Source of the DNA: UTCHB3 sp964371075 | GTDB lineage: Bacteria > Bacteroidota > Ignavibacteria > Ignavibacteriales > Ignavibacteriaceae | Assembly: GCA_964371075.1 (NCBI GenBank) | Contig: CAYJKN010000002.1 | Location: 186,001 to 250,000, forward strand | Length of the DNA: 64,000 nt | Direction of reading: 5' to 3' | Part shown: positions 35,731-44,091 of the stretch, one piece after another | How the letters are laid out: each line of letters begins with the position of its first letter | Position numbering within the stretch: position 1 is the first letter of the stretch | Made by a program: the position numbers and the translations under genes | The notes under the pieces: generated by a model | Seen by the model: the letters and a program-made list of their open reading frames with translations, nothing else | Databases searched by the model: none | Told to the model about the DNA's origin: nothing

Positions 35731-37239
35731 ATGAGATCTTTACGACTTCTTTTCTTATTCGTTTTTTTGTTTTCTGTAGCGAATGCACAGTGGGTTGAAC
35801 AAACCTCTGGCGTTACCGGTGCACTCTATTCTGTTTCAGCAGTTGATGATAATGTCTGCTGGATTGGTGGAGCTACCGGAGTGGTTTTGCGCACAGTGAA
35901 TGGCGGAACCAATTGGGCAAATGTTGGCGGTGCTGGTGTTGGATCTGCTGATGTTTATGCAGTTTATGCACTCGATGCAAACACTTGCTGGGTGACAACA
36001 TCCCCTGCTGCAGGTACCTACATCTACAAAACAACCGATGGTGGAACCACTTGGACACAACAACTTTTCCAATCAGGCGGCTTTGGTGATGGTATCTGGT
36101 TCAAAGATGCAAATAATGGCTTTTTCTATGGTGATCCTGTAGCCAGCAGATGGACACTTTTCAGAACCTCCAATGGTGGAACCACATGGGATTCAACCGG
36201 AATGTATCTCGCTTCCGGTGGATTCGCCGGCTGGAACAATGGCCTTTTTGTAATGGGCGACAAAATCTGGTTTGGCACAAACGGAACCAGAGTATGGTAC
36301 TCACCTGACTTCGGTAACACCTGGCAATCACAAGCTACTACCGGCCAAGTCAACTCTTATACAATATGGTTCAACAATGCAAATGTTGGGGTTACTGGCG
36401 GCACAAATTTTATGGCAACCACAAATGGTGGAACCAACTGGGCAGCTCTTACCGTCCCCGGCTCAGGTAACATCTCCGGTGTCACTGGTGAAGCTACCAA
36501 CTGGTATGTAACCCGTCAAGCAACCGGTCTCTATCAGTCAACGGATAATGGTACAACCTGGACCACAGCTTACACAGCTCCTGCAGGTAGTTTCTACCAT
36601 ATTAATAAAGCCCGCACCGGAACTGCTATTTGGGCATGCAGAAGTAATGGTGCTGTTTCCAAAGGATGGGGCGTTCCTGTTCCTGTTGAATTTACATCAT
36701 TTGCAGGCACTTCAGAAAATGGATCAGTTAACCTTTCATGGGCAACCGCAACTGAAACCAACAATAAAGGTTTTGAAGTTCAGAGAAGATTCGAAAATTC
36801 AGAATTTTCAACTATTGCTTTCATCGATGGTAAAGGAACCACAACCGGTTCAAACAATTATGCTTACACAGATTCAAAAATTGAATCAGGCAAATATTTT
36901 TATCGCTTGAGACAAATCGATTTTGACGGTACATTTGCTTATTCAGATGAAATCGAAGTTGATGTTGTTGTAGTAACATCGTTTGCTTTGGATCAGAACT
37001 ATCCTAACCCATTTAACCCTTCAACCTCAATTTCCTACAGATTACCTGAAGCTTCAGATGTAGTTGTTAAGATTTATGATGTTATGGGTAACGAAGTTGC
37101 AACACTTGTTAATGGAAGACAGGATGCAGGAGCACATCAGGTAGTTTTTGATGCTGCCAAACTTTCCAGCGGATCATATATCTATTCGATCAAAGCCGGA
37201 AATTTTTCTGCTACAAGAAAAATGATCCTGATGAAATAA
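35731..37239 (+). CDS. T9SS-secreted YCF48/BNR-type propeller protein
   Basis: The 502 residues comprise a signal peptide (LLFLFVFLFSVANAQ) and about seven propeller repeats of the type W-x-T-x-D-G-G-T-T-W (about 25-315). An Ig/FN3-like stalk (about 322-410) resembles that of the nine-heme cytochrome, and a T9SS domain has NYPNPFNPST (about 425). AAAGGAAAG precedes the ATG. It is a surface protein of unknown binding target. The stop codon TAA is the start of an 8-bp array. Confidence 0.88.
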   Translation: MRSLRLLFLFVFLFSVANAQWVEQTSGVTGALYSVSAVDDNVCWIGGATGVVLRTVNGGTNWANVGGAGVGSADVYAVYALDANTCWVTTSPAAGTYIYKTTDGGTTWTQQLFQSGGFGDGIWFKDANNGFFYGDPVASRWTLFRTSNGGTTWDSTGMYLASGGFAGWNNGLFVMGDKIWFGTNGTRVWYSPDFGNTWQSQATTGQVNSYTIWFNNANVGVTGGTNFMATTNGGTNWAALTVPGSGNISGVTGEATNWYVTRQATGLYQSTDNGTTWTTAYTAPAGSFYHINKARTGTAIWACRSNGAVSKGWGVPVPVEFTSFAGTSENGSVNLSWATATETNNKGFEVQRRFENSEFSTIAFIDGKGTTTGSNNYAYTDSKIESGKYFYRLRQIDFDGTFAYSDEIEVDVVVVTSFALDQNYPNPFNPSTSISYRLPEASDVVVKIYDVMGNEVATLVNGRQDAGAHQVVFDAAKLSSGSYIYSIKAGNFSATRKMILMK

Positions 37240-37272
37240 TGCAGTAATGCAATAATCCAAAAAAGCAGTAAT
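37237..37272. repeat. 8-bp degenerate tandem array (TAATNCAR), copy 3
   Basis: The units TAATGCAG, TAATGCAA, TAATCCAA, AAAAGCAG and TAAT begin with the three bases of the stop codon TAA (37237-37239). Confidence 0.8.
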
Positions 37273-37284
37273 ATTTTTGACCAA

Positions 37285-37319
37285 GAGGCTGTTCATGAAA
37301 ATGAGCAGCCTCTTTTTTT
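37285..37319 (+). terminator. Terminator of the propeller protein gene
   Basis: GAGGCTG (37285-37291) and CAGCCTC (37306-37312) are joined by a further imperfect stem and followed by T residues. Confidence 0.88.
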
Positions 37320-37361
37320 ATTATTGGTATATTTACAGATTCAATAACAAATTTTCTGAAG

Positions 37362-37928
37362 ATGAAACTTTACACTACCCTTATATTTTTTACAATTTTT
37401 GGAACCGGATTATTTGCGCAGTCAAATAAATGGACTACACTCGAAGAACTTACTCTCACGCTGCCTGAACATGAAGCTCTGGCCTTGTTTGAAGGGGAGT
37501 GGGATGTGCAAATTGAATTCTTTTTTGATAAAGATGACGGAAAAGCCTTAAAAGGTGCCGGTGACTCAAAAAATCAGGTGGTTCTCGGAGGAAGATTTAT
37601 TGAATCCCGCTCGCAAAATATCGCTTTTGGGATGTCAATTACCTCCATTGCCTATCTTGGATATGATGTGAGACTGCAAAAATATACCCTTTATTCAATG
37701 GATGAATTGGGAAATTTTGCAATAAATGCTTATGGAGATTTCAAAAAAAGTGATGCCAAGTTTATATTTGAGGGGAACACAATGGATTATGTAACCCGAG
37801 AAGACCAGATGTTCAGGATTATTTATGATTTTGAAGGGGAAGACCTGATTAAATATGAGGTCGATTTCCTTCTTCCCGATGGATCTTATAAACCTTACAT
37901 CAATGCTGAATTCAGGAGGAAACAATGA
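37362..37928 (+). CDS. Secreted DUF1579 family protein
   Basis: The 188 residues have a signal peptide (LYTTLIFFTIFGTGLFAQ). HEALALFEGEWDVQIEFFF matches the start of DUF1579, and GRFIESRSQN and YDVRLQKYTLYSMDELG follow in the family order. The fold is probably a lipocalin-like barrel, but no reaction is known. The gene overlaps the EVE-domain gene by four bases (ATGA), so the two are translated together. Confidence 0.78.
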   Translation: MKLYTTLIFFTIFGTGLFAQSNKWTTLEELTLTLPEHEALALFEGEWDVQIEFFFDKDDGKALKGAGDSKNQVVLGGRFIESRSQNIAFGMSITSIAYLGYDVRLQKYTLYSMDELGNFAINAYGDFKKSDAKFIFEGNTMDYVTREDQMFRIIYDFEGEDLIKYEVDFLLPDGSYKPYINAEFRRKQ

Positions 37929-38389
37929 ATTGGTGGGTGGTGAAGTCGGAACCCGATGTTTTTTCAATCGATGATCTGGAAAAATCTCCCAATAAAACGA
38001 CATATTGGGACGGAGTCCGCAACTATCAGGCAAGGAATTTCCTTCGTGATTCGATGAAAATTGGTGATAAAGTTCTCTTTTATCATAGTAGTACAGACCC
38101 GATGGGAGTTGCAGGCTGGTGTGAAGTAGTGAAAGAGGGATACCCCGATTCATCCGCGTTTGATCCACAATCCCACTATTTTGATGCCGCATCCACTCCT
38201 GACAATCCTGTTTGGATTATGGTGGATATCAAATTAATTGAAAAATTCCCTCGTCTTGTTACTCTGCAGGAGATTAAAGAAAATCCAACATTGAAGGACA
38301 TGACTTTAATTAAGAGAGGGAACAGATTATCGGTTTTTCCTGTAAAAGAAGAAGAGTTTAATGAGATATTAAGGCTTGTTAAGAAGTAG
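37925..38389 (+). CDS. EVE domain protein
   Basis: The 154 residues start MNWWVVKSEPDVFSIDDL. Further hallmarks of the EVE (PUA-related, Thy28-like) domain are YWDGVRNYQARNFLRDSMKIGD, VLFYHSS and GVAGWCEVVKEGYPD. EVE domains are modified-base readers, some of which sit in modification-dependent restriction; this one is the common single-domain housekeeping type with no nuclease attached. It overlaps DUF1579 by four bases. Confidence 0.9.
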   Translation: MNWWVVKSEPDVFSIDDLEKSPNKTTYWDGVRNYQARNFLRDSMKIGDKVLFYHSSTDPMGVAGWCEVVKEGYPDSSAFDPQSHYFDAASTPDNPVWIMVDIKLIEKFPRLVTLQEIKENPTLKDMTLIKRGNRLSVFPVKEEEFNEILRLVKK

Positions 38390-38532
38390 GAACAAGGTGT
38401 TAAGTTCCTTAAAATTCCGATCGTTTTCATGTCCACAGGTGATGTGATTCGACACTTACAACCTTCAATTTCACTATCTTTACAACAAGATTTACTGTTT
38501 TTTGGCAATTATAAAAAGAAATTTATATCCGG

Positions 38533-38931
38533 ATGAATCTGGAAACTGACTTAATAATTTTTACATCGACGGCTCTACTTTCACTATTATTGCTCACTGC
38601 CATTTACCTGGCTTTTAGAGCTTACAGGAAAAGTAAGGGGATGTCAGAGAATCTGCACGAACGCGATTTTCAATTGCCAATAGACAAACAAAAACTCTAT
38701 TTTTACGGCTCATTTTTTAACCCTGATTCACCTCTCCCCTCGCGGAAAAGATTTATTCCCCTATACATTTCAGTAATTTCACTCTATATACTTACGGTAA
38801 TATGCTTCTACACAGGATTGCTGCTCTTTGCATGGTTGTTTAACTTCCTGATATTTGCGGTGGTTCTATTTGTGGGAGTAAAATTTATCAAAATTCTAAT
38901 TGACGACAAAACAGCATCAAAGATTATATAA
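38533..38931 (+). CDS. Hypothetical membrane protein
   Basis: The 132 residues have one N-terminal helix (about 6-28), a soluble link with YFYGSFFNPDSPLPSRKRF, and two further helices (about 78-125). It ends 12 bases before upp and may be cotranscribed. TCCGG lies right before the ATG. No family is recognised. Confidence 0.6.
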   Translation: MNLETDLIIFTSTALLSLLLLTAIYLAFRAYRKSKGMSENLHERDFQLPIDKQKLYFYGSFFNPDSPLPSRKRFIPLYISVISLYILTVICFYTGLLLFAWLFNFLIFAVVLFVGVKFIKILIDDKTASKII

Positions 38932-38943
38932 AACAGAGGAACC

Positions 38944-39570
38944 ATGGAACATTTTACCATAGTTAGCAACAATCTTATACTTAGAGACCTTACATATTTG
39001 CGTGACAAACACACACCACAAAGAGATTTTAGACACGCACTCGACAGAATAGCCTATTCCATTTGTATCTCACTCAGTTCAAATATTATAATGAAGGATG
39101 TTGAAGTCGAGACTCCACTTGAAGTTACAAGTGGAAAAAAGATTGCAAGTGAGATAGTACTTGTGCCAATTTTAAGAGCGGGATTAAGTATGGGAAATGC
39201 TTTTCTTCAACTTCTTCCTCAGGCTAAAATGGGACACATTGGTCTTAAAAGAAATGAAGAAACTCTCGAACCAATTGAATATTATTATAAAACTCCACAG
39301 GATTTAGAGACTGCCCAGGTGATCATTCTCGATCCAATGCTTGCAACAGGTGGAAGTGTCTCTGCTGCTGTTACATTTTTAAAAAGGGGCGGTGCAAAAA
39401 ACATAATTATAGCTTCGATTATCTCAGCACCTGAGGGTGTTACCAGAGTATTAAACGATCATCCCGATGTTTATATCTATACTGCTGCCTACGATCGTGG
39501 TCTGAATGAGAAGGGATACATTGTTCCCGGTCTTGGTGATGCCGGCGATCGCGTTTTTGGAACATTATAA
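38944..39570 (+). CDS. upp: Uracil phosphoribosyltransferase
   Basis: The 208 residues have family length. The PRPP-binding loop is ILDPMLATGGSVSAAV (about 125-140), LVPILRAGLSMGNAFL lies near 60, and the C-terminal uracil loop reads YIVPGLGDAGDRVFGT. It converts uracil and PRPP into UMP for pyrimidine salvage. GAGGAACC precedes the ATG. The TAA stop codon is shared with the first unit of an 8-bp array. Confidence 0.97.
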   Translation: MEHFTIVSNNLILRDLTYLRDKHTPQRDFRHALDRIAYSICISLSSNIIMKDVEVETPLEVTSGKKIASEIVLVPILRAGLSMGNAFLQLLPQAKMGHIGLKRNEETLEPIEYYYKTPQDLETAQVIILDPMLATGGSVSAAVTFLKRGGAKNIIIASIISAPEGVTRVLNDHPDVYIYTAAYDRGLNEKGYIVPGLGDAGDRVFGTL

Positions 39571-39597
39571 TCCAATAATCCAATAATGCAGTAATTG
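39568..39597. repeat. 8-bp degenerate tandem array (TAATNCAR), copy 4
   Basis: TAATCCAA, TAATCCAA, TAATGCAG and TAATTG follow in phase; the first TAA is the stop codon of upp. Confidence 0.8.
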
Positions 39598-39607
39598 TAA
39601 TTAAAAA

Positions 39608-39645
39608 ATGGATACAGACCTCGATAATTCGAGATGTGTATCCAT
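39608..39645. terminator. Terminator between upp and the PLP enzyme gene
   Basis: ATGGATACA (39608-39616) and TGTATCCAT (39637-39645) form nine outer pairs with an inner CTCGA/TCGAG stem. A T-run is present on the minus strand, so it most likely ends the minus gene and may also stop upp. Confidence 0.75.
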
Positions 39646-39672
39646 ATTAATATTGAAGGGATTTGGGACTTT

Positions 39673-39733
39673 TTGAGTAATTAAGAACCTTATAAATTCA
39701 TTACTCAAGTTCTCAGGTGCTCAAGTGCTCTCT
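39673..39733. repeat. Hairpin and 8-bp degenerate array at the end of the PLP enzyme gene
   Basis: TTGAGTAAT (39673-39681) and ATTACTCAA (39700-39708) are perfect complements. The 8-mers TACTCAAG, TTCTCAGG, TGCTCAAG, TGCTCTCT (39702-39733) run in phase into the TAG stop codon (minus strand, 39732-39734). Confidence 0.65.
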
Positions 39734-40958
39734 ATCTGAAGAGATTCTTTTCCTGTTTTACATTAAGAGCTTCACCAACTTCATAAAGGGCTCTTTCGAG
39801 GTCTTTTATGATGTCTTTGTGGTTTTCGATACCAACTGACAAACGAACAAGTCCTTCAGTGATCCCGGCTTCTTTTCGGGCATCAGGTCCCATTGAAAAA
39901 TGTGTCATGCTCGCGGGATGCTGAATAAGGGATTCAACTCCACCAAGGCTCACAGCCAACTGACAAAGTTTAACCGAATTCATCATAATTTCACCGGCAT
40001 CATATCCACCTTTTAATTCAAAAGTGATCATTCCGCCATGTCCCTTGTGCTGTTTCAGGCCCGTGAAATACTGAGGATGTGATCTTAACCCTGGGTATTT
40101 AATCCACTCAACCATTTCATGTTTTTCAAGGAATTCAGCTACTTTTTGGGCGTTTTCGGAATGTTTTTCCATTCTAATAGCAAGAGTTTTAATTCCTCTG
40201 TGTACCAGGAATGAGTTAAACGGGTCAATTACTCCACCTGTCTGATTTAACACTTTTTTCATGAGTGTATAATCAGCCATTTCTTTTGCTACAACGATTC
40301 CCGCAACAACATCAGCGTGTCCGTTGAGGAATTTTGTCATCGAATGAATTATAATATCTACACCAAATTCAAATGGTCTCTGAAGTGCAGGTGACATAAA
40401 TGTATTGTCCACACAAACTTTTGCACCAAATTCTTTTGCAATTTTAACTATTTCTGCCAGGTCAGAGATGGCGAGTGTTGGATTACCGGGAGTTTCTACA
40501 AATACAAGTTTAGTATTCTCTTTCATCGCGGCTTTTACATCTTCAGGATTGGTAGTATCTACAAAAGAGATTTCAACGCCAAACCTTGCATAAACTGTTC
40601 TGAGTAAGGTGTTTGTTGGCCCATAAACTGCTTGTGAACAAACTATATGTGAACCGTTGCTGAGGTAAGTGGCAAAAACTGTATTAATAGCTGCCATACC
40701 ACTTGCACAACCCATTGCTTTTACACCGCCCTCAAGGGCAGCAACAGAATCTTCCATCGCTTCAATAGTCGGGTTGCTCATTCTCGTATAAATGTGCCCC
40801 TTCCCCTCACCGGAGAACAATGCAGCACCATGTTGTGCTGATTTAAACTTAAAAGTTGAAGTCTGATATATCGGCGGAACTACCGCACCAAATTCATCTT
40901 CATCAATGCCTGCATGTACACACATCGACTCAAAATTAAGATTTTTAGGATCTTTCAT
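39732..40958 (-). CDS. Trans-sulfuration PLP enzyme (cystathionine gamma-synthase / methionine gamma-lyase family)
   Basis: The 408 residues show the Cys/Met-metabolism fold: YTRMSNPTIEAMEDSVAALEG, the tyrosine loop QAVYGPTNTLL, VFVETPGNPTLAISD and the PLP lysine in HSMTKFLNGHADVVAG. The cysteine that marks true methionine gamma-lyases after the YG loop is replaced by Pro (YGPT), so a cystathionine gamma-synthase, gamma-lyase or O-acetylhomoserine role is more likely. Specificity remains open. The gene stands alone with repeat DNA at both ends. Confidence 0.88.
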   Translation of the reverse strand: MKDPKNLNFESMCVHAGIDEDEFGAVVPPIYQTSTFKFKSAQHGAALFSGEGKGHIYTRMSNPTIEAMEDSVAALEGGVKAMGCASGMAAINTVFATYLSNGSHIVCSQAVYGPTNTLLRTVYARFGVEISFVDTTNPEDVKAAMKENTKLVFVETPGNPTLAISDLAEIVKIAKEFGAKVCVDNTFMSPALQRPFEFGVDIIIHSMTKFLNGHADVVAGIVVAKEMADYTLMKKVLNQTGGVIDPFNSFLVHRGIKTLAIRMEKHSENAQKVAEFLEKHEMVEWIKYPGLRSHPQYFTGLKQHKGHGGMITFELKGGYDAGEIMMNSVKLCQLAVSLGGVESLIQHPASMTHFSMGPDARKEAGITEGLVRLSVGIENHKDIIKDLERALYEVGEALNVKQEKNLFR

Positions 40959-40999
40959 ATGTATCTTCCAAATTTTTCAAAAATTCAATCTACTAATAT

Positions 41000-41104
41000 A
41001 GTACTTCGGAACCTCGGAACCTCGAAACCCCGTTGCTATTAAGAACCCCAAACTTTTGGAATACTGAATTTCTGAAGTACTGAGGTTCCGAATCTCTGCA
41101 GTTC
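41000..41104. repeat. 8-bp degenerate tandem array (NGRANYTC type), copy 2
   Basis: AGTACTTC, GGAACCTC, GGAACCTC, GAAACCCC (41000-41031) and, after a 25-base gap, TGGAATAC, TGAATTTC, TGAAGTAC, TGAGGTTC, CGAATCTC, TGCAGTTC (41057-41104). TTCGGAACCTC (41005-41015) pairs perfectly with GAGGTTCCGAA (41082-41092). The array ends on the base next to the TGA stop of the 69-residue gene (41105-41107). Confidence 0.8.
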
Positions 41105-41314
41105 TCAATAATAAATCGCATGCACCTCAATCTCTTCGGCGGAGGGATCATTTTCTTTTATGAATTTGATAAAATCGTTGTTGTAATATTCCTGGTGATT
41201 TTCTTCAAAATCCTTTTTTAGTGCTTCGATCTCTTCATAACTAAGATTGGTTTTGAAATAGCTTTTTATGCCTTCGTCATCATAGATCTTGAAGTAATTT
41301 CTTTGGTTGTTCAT
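41105..41314 (-). CDS. Hypothetical 69-residue acidic protein
   Basis: The sequence is rich in Asn, Glu, Asp and Tyr, with two helical segments and no membrane part. GGAG precedes the ATG. It starts 16 bases after the acyl-CoA dehydrogenase stop and is the last gene of the etfB-etfA-acd unit. No family is recognised. Confidence 0.7.
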   Translation of the reverse strand: MNNQRNYFKIYDDEGIKSYFKTNLSYEEIEALKKDFEENHQEYYNNDFIKFIKENDPSAEEIEVHAIYY

Positions 41315-41330
41315 TTTGGTTGCTCCTGAG

Positions 41331-43061
41331 TTAGATTAGTATCTCATGTGAATGCAGAATATCGGAGAAAAGCTCATCTTTAATTGATTCGGCATTTCTC
41401 TTAGCGTGCGAAAGTGAATTAATAATAAATCTGTTTGCGATAAAGCGTTTGCGTGAATCTTTTTCAGCTTCATCAAGCAACAGATAACCTACATAAATAT
41501 AACTGTAAAGTTCAACAAGGTCTTTTGCTGCAACATCTTGAAAGACAGGGTCTTTTTTGTCGAGTACATACTTGACACATTCATTAAAGATTATCCTGAT
41601 TTCCTTGAGGAAATTTTGTAGTCTTGTTAACCCCGAATCGTAAGATTTGGCTTCTTTTTTGGTAATAAAATCGACAAGAACATCAGAAAAGACACCGGAG
41701 GCAGCAGCCACGATTTGTAGTTGTGATGTTCCCTCATAAATGTTGGTGATTCTTGCATCGCGTGCCAATCGTTCAACCTTAAACTCACGCATGTAACCTG
41801 TACCACCGTGAATCTGAAGAGCATCATAAGTAATCTTGTTTGATGCTTCTGTCACGATGTATTTTGCCATTGGAGTTAAAAGATTAGCCAGTCTGGTTAC
41901 ATTTTTTAGTCTGGCATTGGCTTCTGCAAAAGGTTTACCCTCTTTTTTCAGGTTTTCAATCACCTCTTCAAGTTTTTCTTTGAGATCAACCATTATCGCA
42001 GTGGAATAGAGCAGTGACCTGTTACTTTCAAGTGTAACTCTCATATCCATAAGAATATTGGTAACTACGGGTAGATTGATAATCGGTTTTCCAAACTGTT
42101 CCCGCTCTTTTGCATATTTTAATGCCTCTTCATAAGCAGCCTGCGATATTCCAAGTGCTTGCGCAGAAACTCCTGCCCGAGCCCGAAACATAAGATCAAG
42201 AACATATTTAATTAGTCCCATTCTTCTGGTACCAACAAGTTTGCAAGGGGTATCATTAAACTGAAGTTCACAAGTTGGAGAGCCGTGAATACCAAGTTTG
42301 TGTTCAATTCTACGAACTTTAACTGTTTCGTCGCCGTAACACACAAAAAGACTTAATCCTCTGCCATCTTTTGAACCGGCTTCACTTCTTGCAAGAACAA
42401 GCAACACTTCACCATTTCCATTGGTGATAAATCTTTTAACTCCTCTTAGGAACCACTCACCTTTTTCGTTTTGATATGCAGAAAGTTTTACCGCTTGCAG
42501 GTCACTTCCGGCATCCGGTTCTGTAAGAGCCATTGCACCGGTGAACTCACCTGTCGAAAATCTTGGGAGGAATTCTTCAGCAAGTTCTTCACCACCAAAT
42601 TTCCTTATTGTATCGGCAATATCCTGAAGACCAAACAGGTTCATCAGTGATGCATCTGCACGGGAAACCATCTCAACAGCAACCATATAGATGAAAAATG
42701 GAAAATTGAGCCCTCCATATTTTCTTGGAAGGATCATTCCCATCAAATCTGCCTGGGCAAGTTGTTGTAAATTCTTTTTGGTGCCTTCTGCATAAGAAAC
42801 TTTTCCATCAACAAAAACAGCACCCAGTTCATCAACTCCGGCCGCTCTTGGTTCAATAAAATTAGCAGAAAGATCACCAACCACTTCGAGAACGGCACGG
42901 TAGTTTTCCATTGCATCCTCAAAAGAGACAGGAGCAAAGTTATAGTGAAGAGCTTCTTTATAGTTCTCTTCAAACAATGAAATTACTTCTCTTACCTGTT
43001 CAGAATCAAAATTTTTGAAATGAAACTGAATATCGCTGTTATCTGTAAAATAATTTGGCAT
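41331..43061 (-). CDS. Acyl-CoA dehydrogenase
   Basis: The 576 residues exceed the 380-400 of a basic ACAD; the extra C-terminal 150-170 residues are typical of the longer branch. Characteristic segments are MALTEPDAGSDLQAVK, HKLGIHGSPTCELQFN, QIHGGTGYMREF and NIYEGTSQLQIVAA. It oxidises an acyl-CoA to the enoyl-CoA and passes electrons to ETF, whose two genes directly precede it (nine-base gap). The chain-length specificity is unknown. Confidence 0.94.
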   Translation of the reverse strand: MPNYFTDNSDIQFHFKNFDSEQVREVISLFEENYKEALHYNFAPVSFEDAMENYRAVLEVVGDLSANFIEPRAAGVDELGAVFVDGKVSYAEGTKKNLQQLAQADLMGMILPRKYGGLNFPFFIYMVAVEMVSRADASLMNLFGLQDIADTIRKFGGEELAEEFLPRFSTGEFTGAMALTEPDAGSDLQAVKLSAYQNEKGEWFLRGVKRFITNGNGEVLLVLARSEAGSKDGRGLSLFVCYGDETVKVRRIEHKLGIHGSPTCELQFNDTPCKLVGTRRMGLIKYVLDLMFRARAGVSAQALGISQAAYEEALKYAKEREQFGKPIINLPVVTNILMDMRVTLESNRSLLYSTAIMVDLKEKLEEVIENLKKEGKPFAEANARLKNVTRLANLLTPMAKYIVTEASNKITYDALQIHGGTGYMREFKVERLARDARITNIYEGTSQLQIVAAASGVFSDVLVDFITKKEAKSYDSGLTRLQNFLKEIRIIFNECVKYVLDKKDPVFQDVAAKDLVELYSYIYVGYLLLDEAEKDSRKRFIANRFIINSLSHAKRNAESIKDELFSDILHSHEILI

Positions 43062-43070
43062 TTGTTTTTC

Positions 43071-44087
43071 CTATTTCAACTTGCTCTTGTAAACTTCAAT
43101 GAATTTTGGAATAATAGTTGTGGCATCACCAACAATTCCATAGTGGCTTACTCCAAATATTGGTGCATCAGGGTCGCTGTTTATTGCGATAATCTTTTTT
43201 GCCTCCTGCATCCCGGCACGGTGTTGAATGGCACCTGAAATACCGATTGCAATGTAAAGTTTTGGTCTTACTGTCACACCTGTTTGTCCAACCTGTCTCT
43301 CCGAAATAATAAATCCGGCATCAACTGCTGCACGACTTCCCGCCACTTCACCACCGAGTGTGTGGGCAAGTTCTTCAACAAGTTTAAAGTTTTCTTTGGT
43401 GCCGAGACCATAACCACCGGAAACAATTACCGGGGCGGCCTTTAAATTCACTTTATTTTCTTCGTAATGCTGCTCGATCACTTCAACAAGATCATCCTCA
43501 TCTGCTTTTACAAACGGGATCGACTCGATTACAACCGGGTTTGGTTTTTCAATTTTGTGAGATTCCATCACTCCTTCTCTAACCGTGGCCATCTGGGTTT
43601 CAGTGTCGGGGGTTATGATGGTGGCGATGATATTTCCGCCAAAAGCTGGTCTTATCTGAAGAAGCAGCTCTTTATATTCCTGATTCAGATATTTAACATC
43701 TGAAATTTGAAGATCTGTACAGTCAGCAGTTAATCCACTTTTAGTGAAAGAAGCAACTCTCGGAGCTATGTCCCTGCCAATTACTGTGGCACCAAAAAGG
43801 ACAATCCGGGGTTTCCTTTCGGTTATCAATGTGTTCATTATTCGTGCATAGGGAAGAGTCCGAAAATATTTCAGCTCGGGAGCATCCACAAGAATTGACT
43901 CTGAAACACCATAATTAAAAGACTCTTCAGCAATGTGCCTTACATTTTCACCGATCACAATCGATTTAAGAGTTGAGCCTGTGGTTGCTGCCAACTTGTA
44001 TCCTTTTGACAAAAGTTCGAGACTCACATCGGCTGGTTTGCCGTTGCGAACTTCGATGAATACCCAAATTTCATTCTTTTTTTTCAT
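43071..44087 (-). CDS. etfA: Electron transfer flavoprotein alpha subunit
   Basis: The 338 residues include the FAD-binding C-terminal signature with VSGGYGLGTKENFKLVEELA, AGSRAAVDAGF, RQVGQTGVTVRPKLYIAIGISGAIQH and INSDPDAPIF. It forms the ETF heterodimer with the preceding etfB product and takes electrons from the dehydrogenase encoded next. Only four bases separate it from etfB. Confidence 0.96.
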   Translation of the reverse strand: MKKKNEIWVFIEVRNGKPADVSLELLSKGYKLAATTGSTLKSIVIGENVRHIAEESFNYGVSESILVDAPELKYFRTLPYARIMNTLITERKPRIVLFGATVIGRDIAPRVASFTKSGLTADCTDLQISDVKYLNQEYKELLLQIRPAFGGNIIATIITPDTETQMATVREGVMESHKIEKPNPVVIESIPFVKADEDDLVEVIEQHYEENKVNLKAAPVIVSGGYGLGTKENFKLVEELAHTLGGEVAGSRAAVDAGFIISERQVGQTGVTVRPKLYIAIGISGAIQHRAGMQEAKKIIAINSDPDAPIFGVSHYGIVGDATTIIPKFIEVYKSKLK

Positions 44088-44091
44088 TGTC

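Noticed and set aside
37925..38389. EVE protein as an anti-phage restriction component
   Set aside because: There is no fused or adjacent nuclease; it is the common single-domain form in an operon with a DUF1579 gene.
39732..40958. Methionine gamma-lyase as the specific name
   Set aside because: The loop reads YGPT rather than the YGC expected for true methionine gamma-lyases, so only the family name is given.
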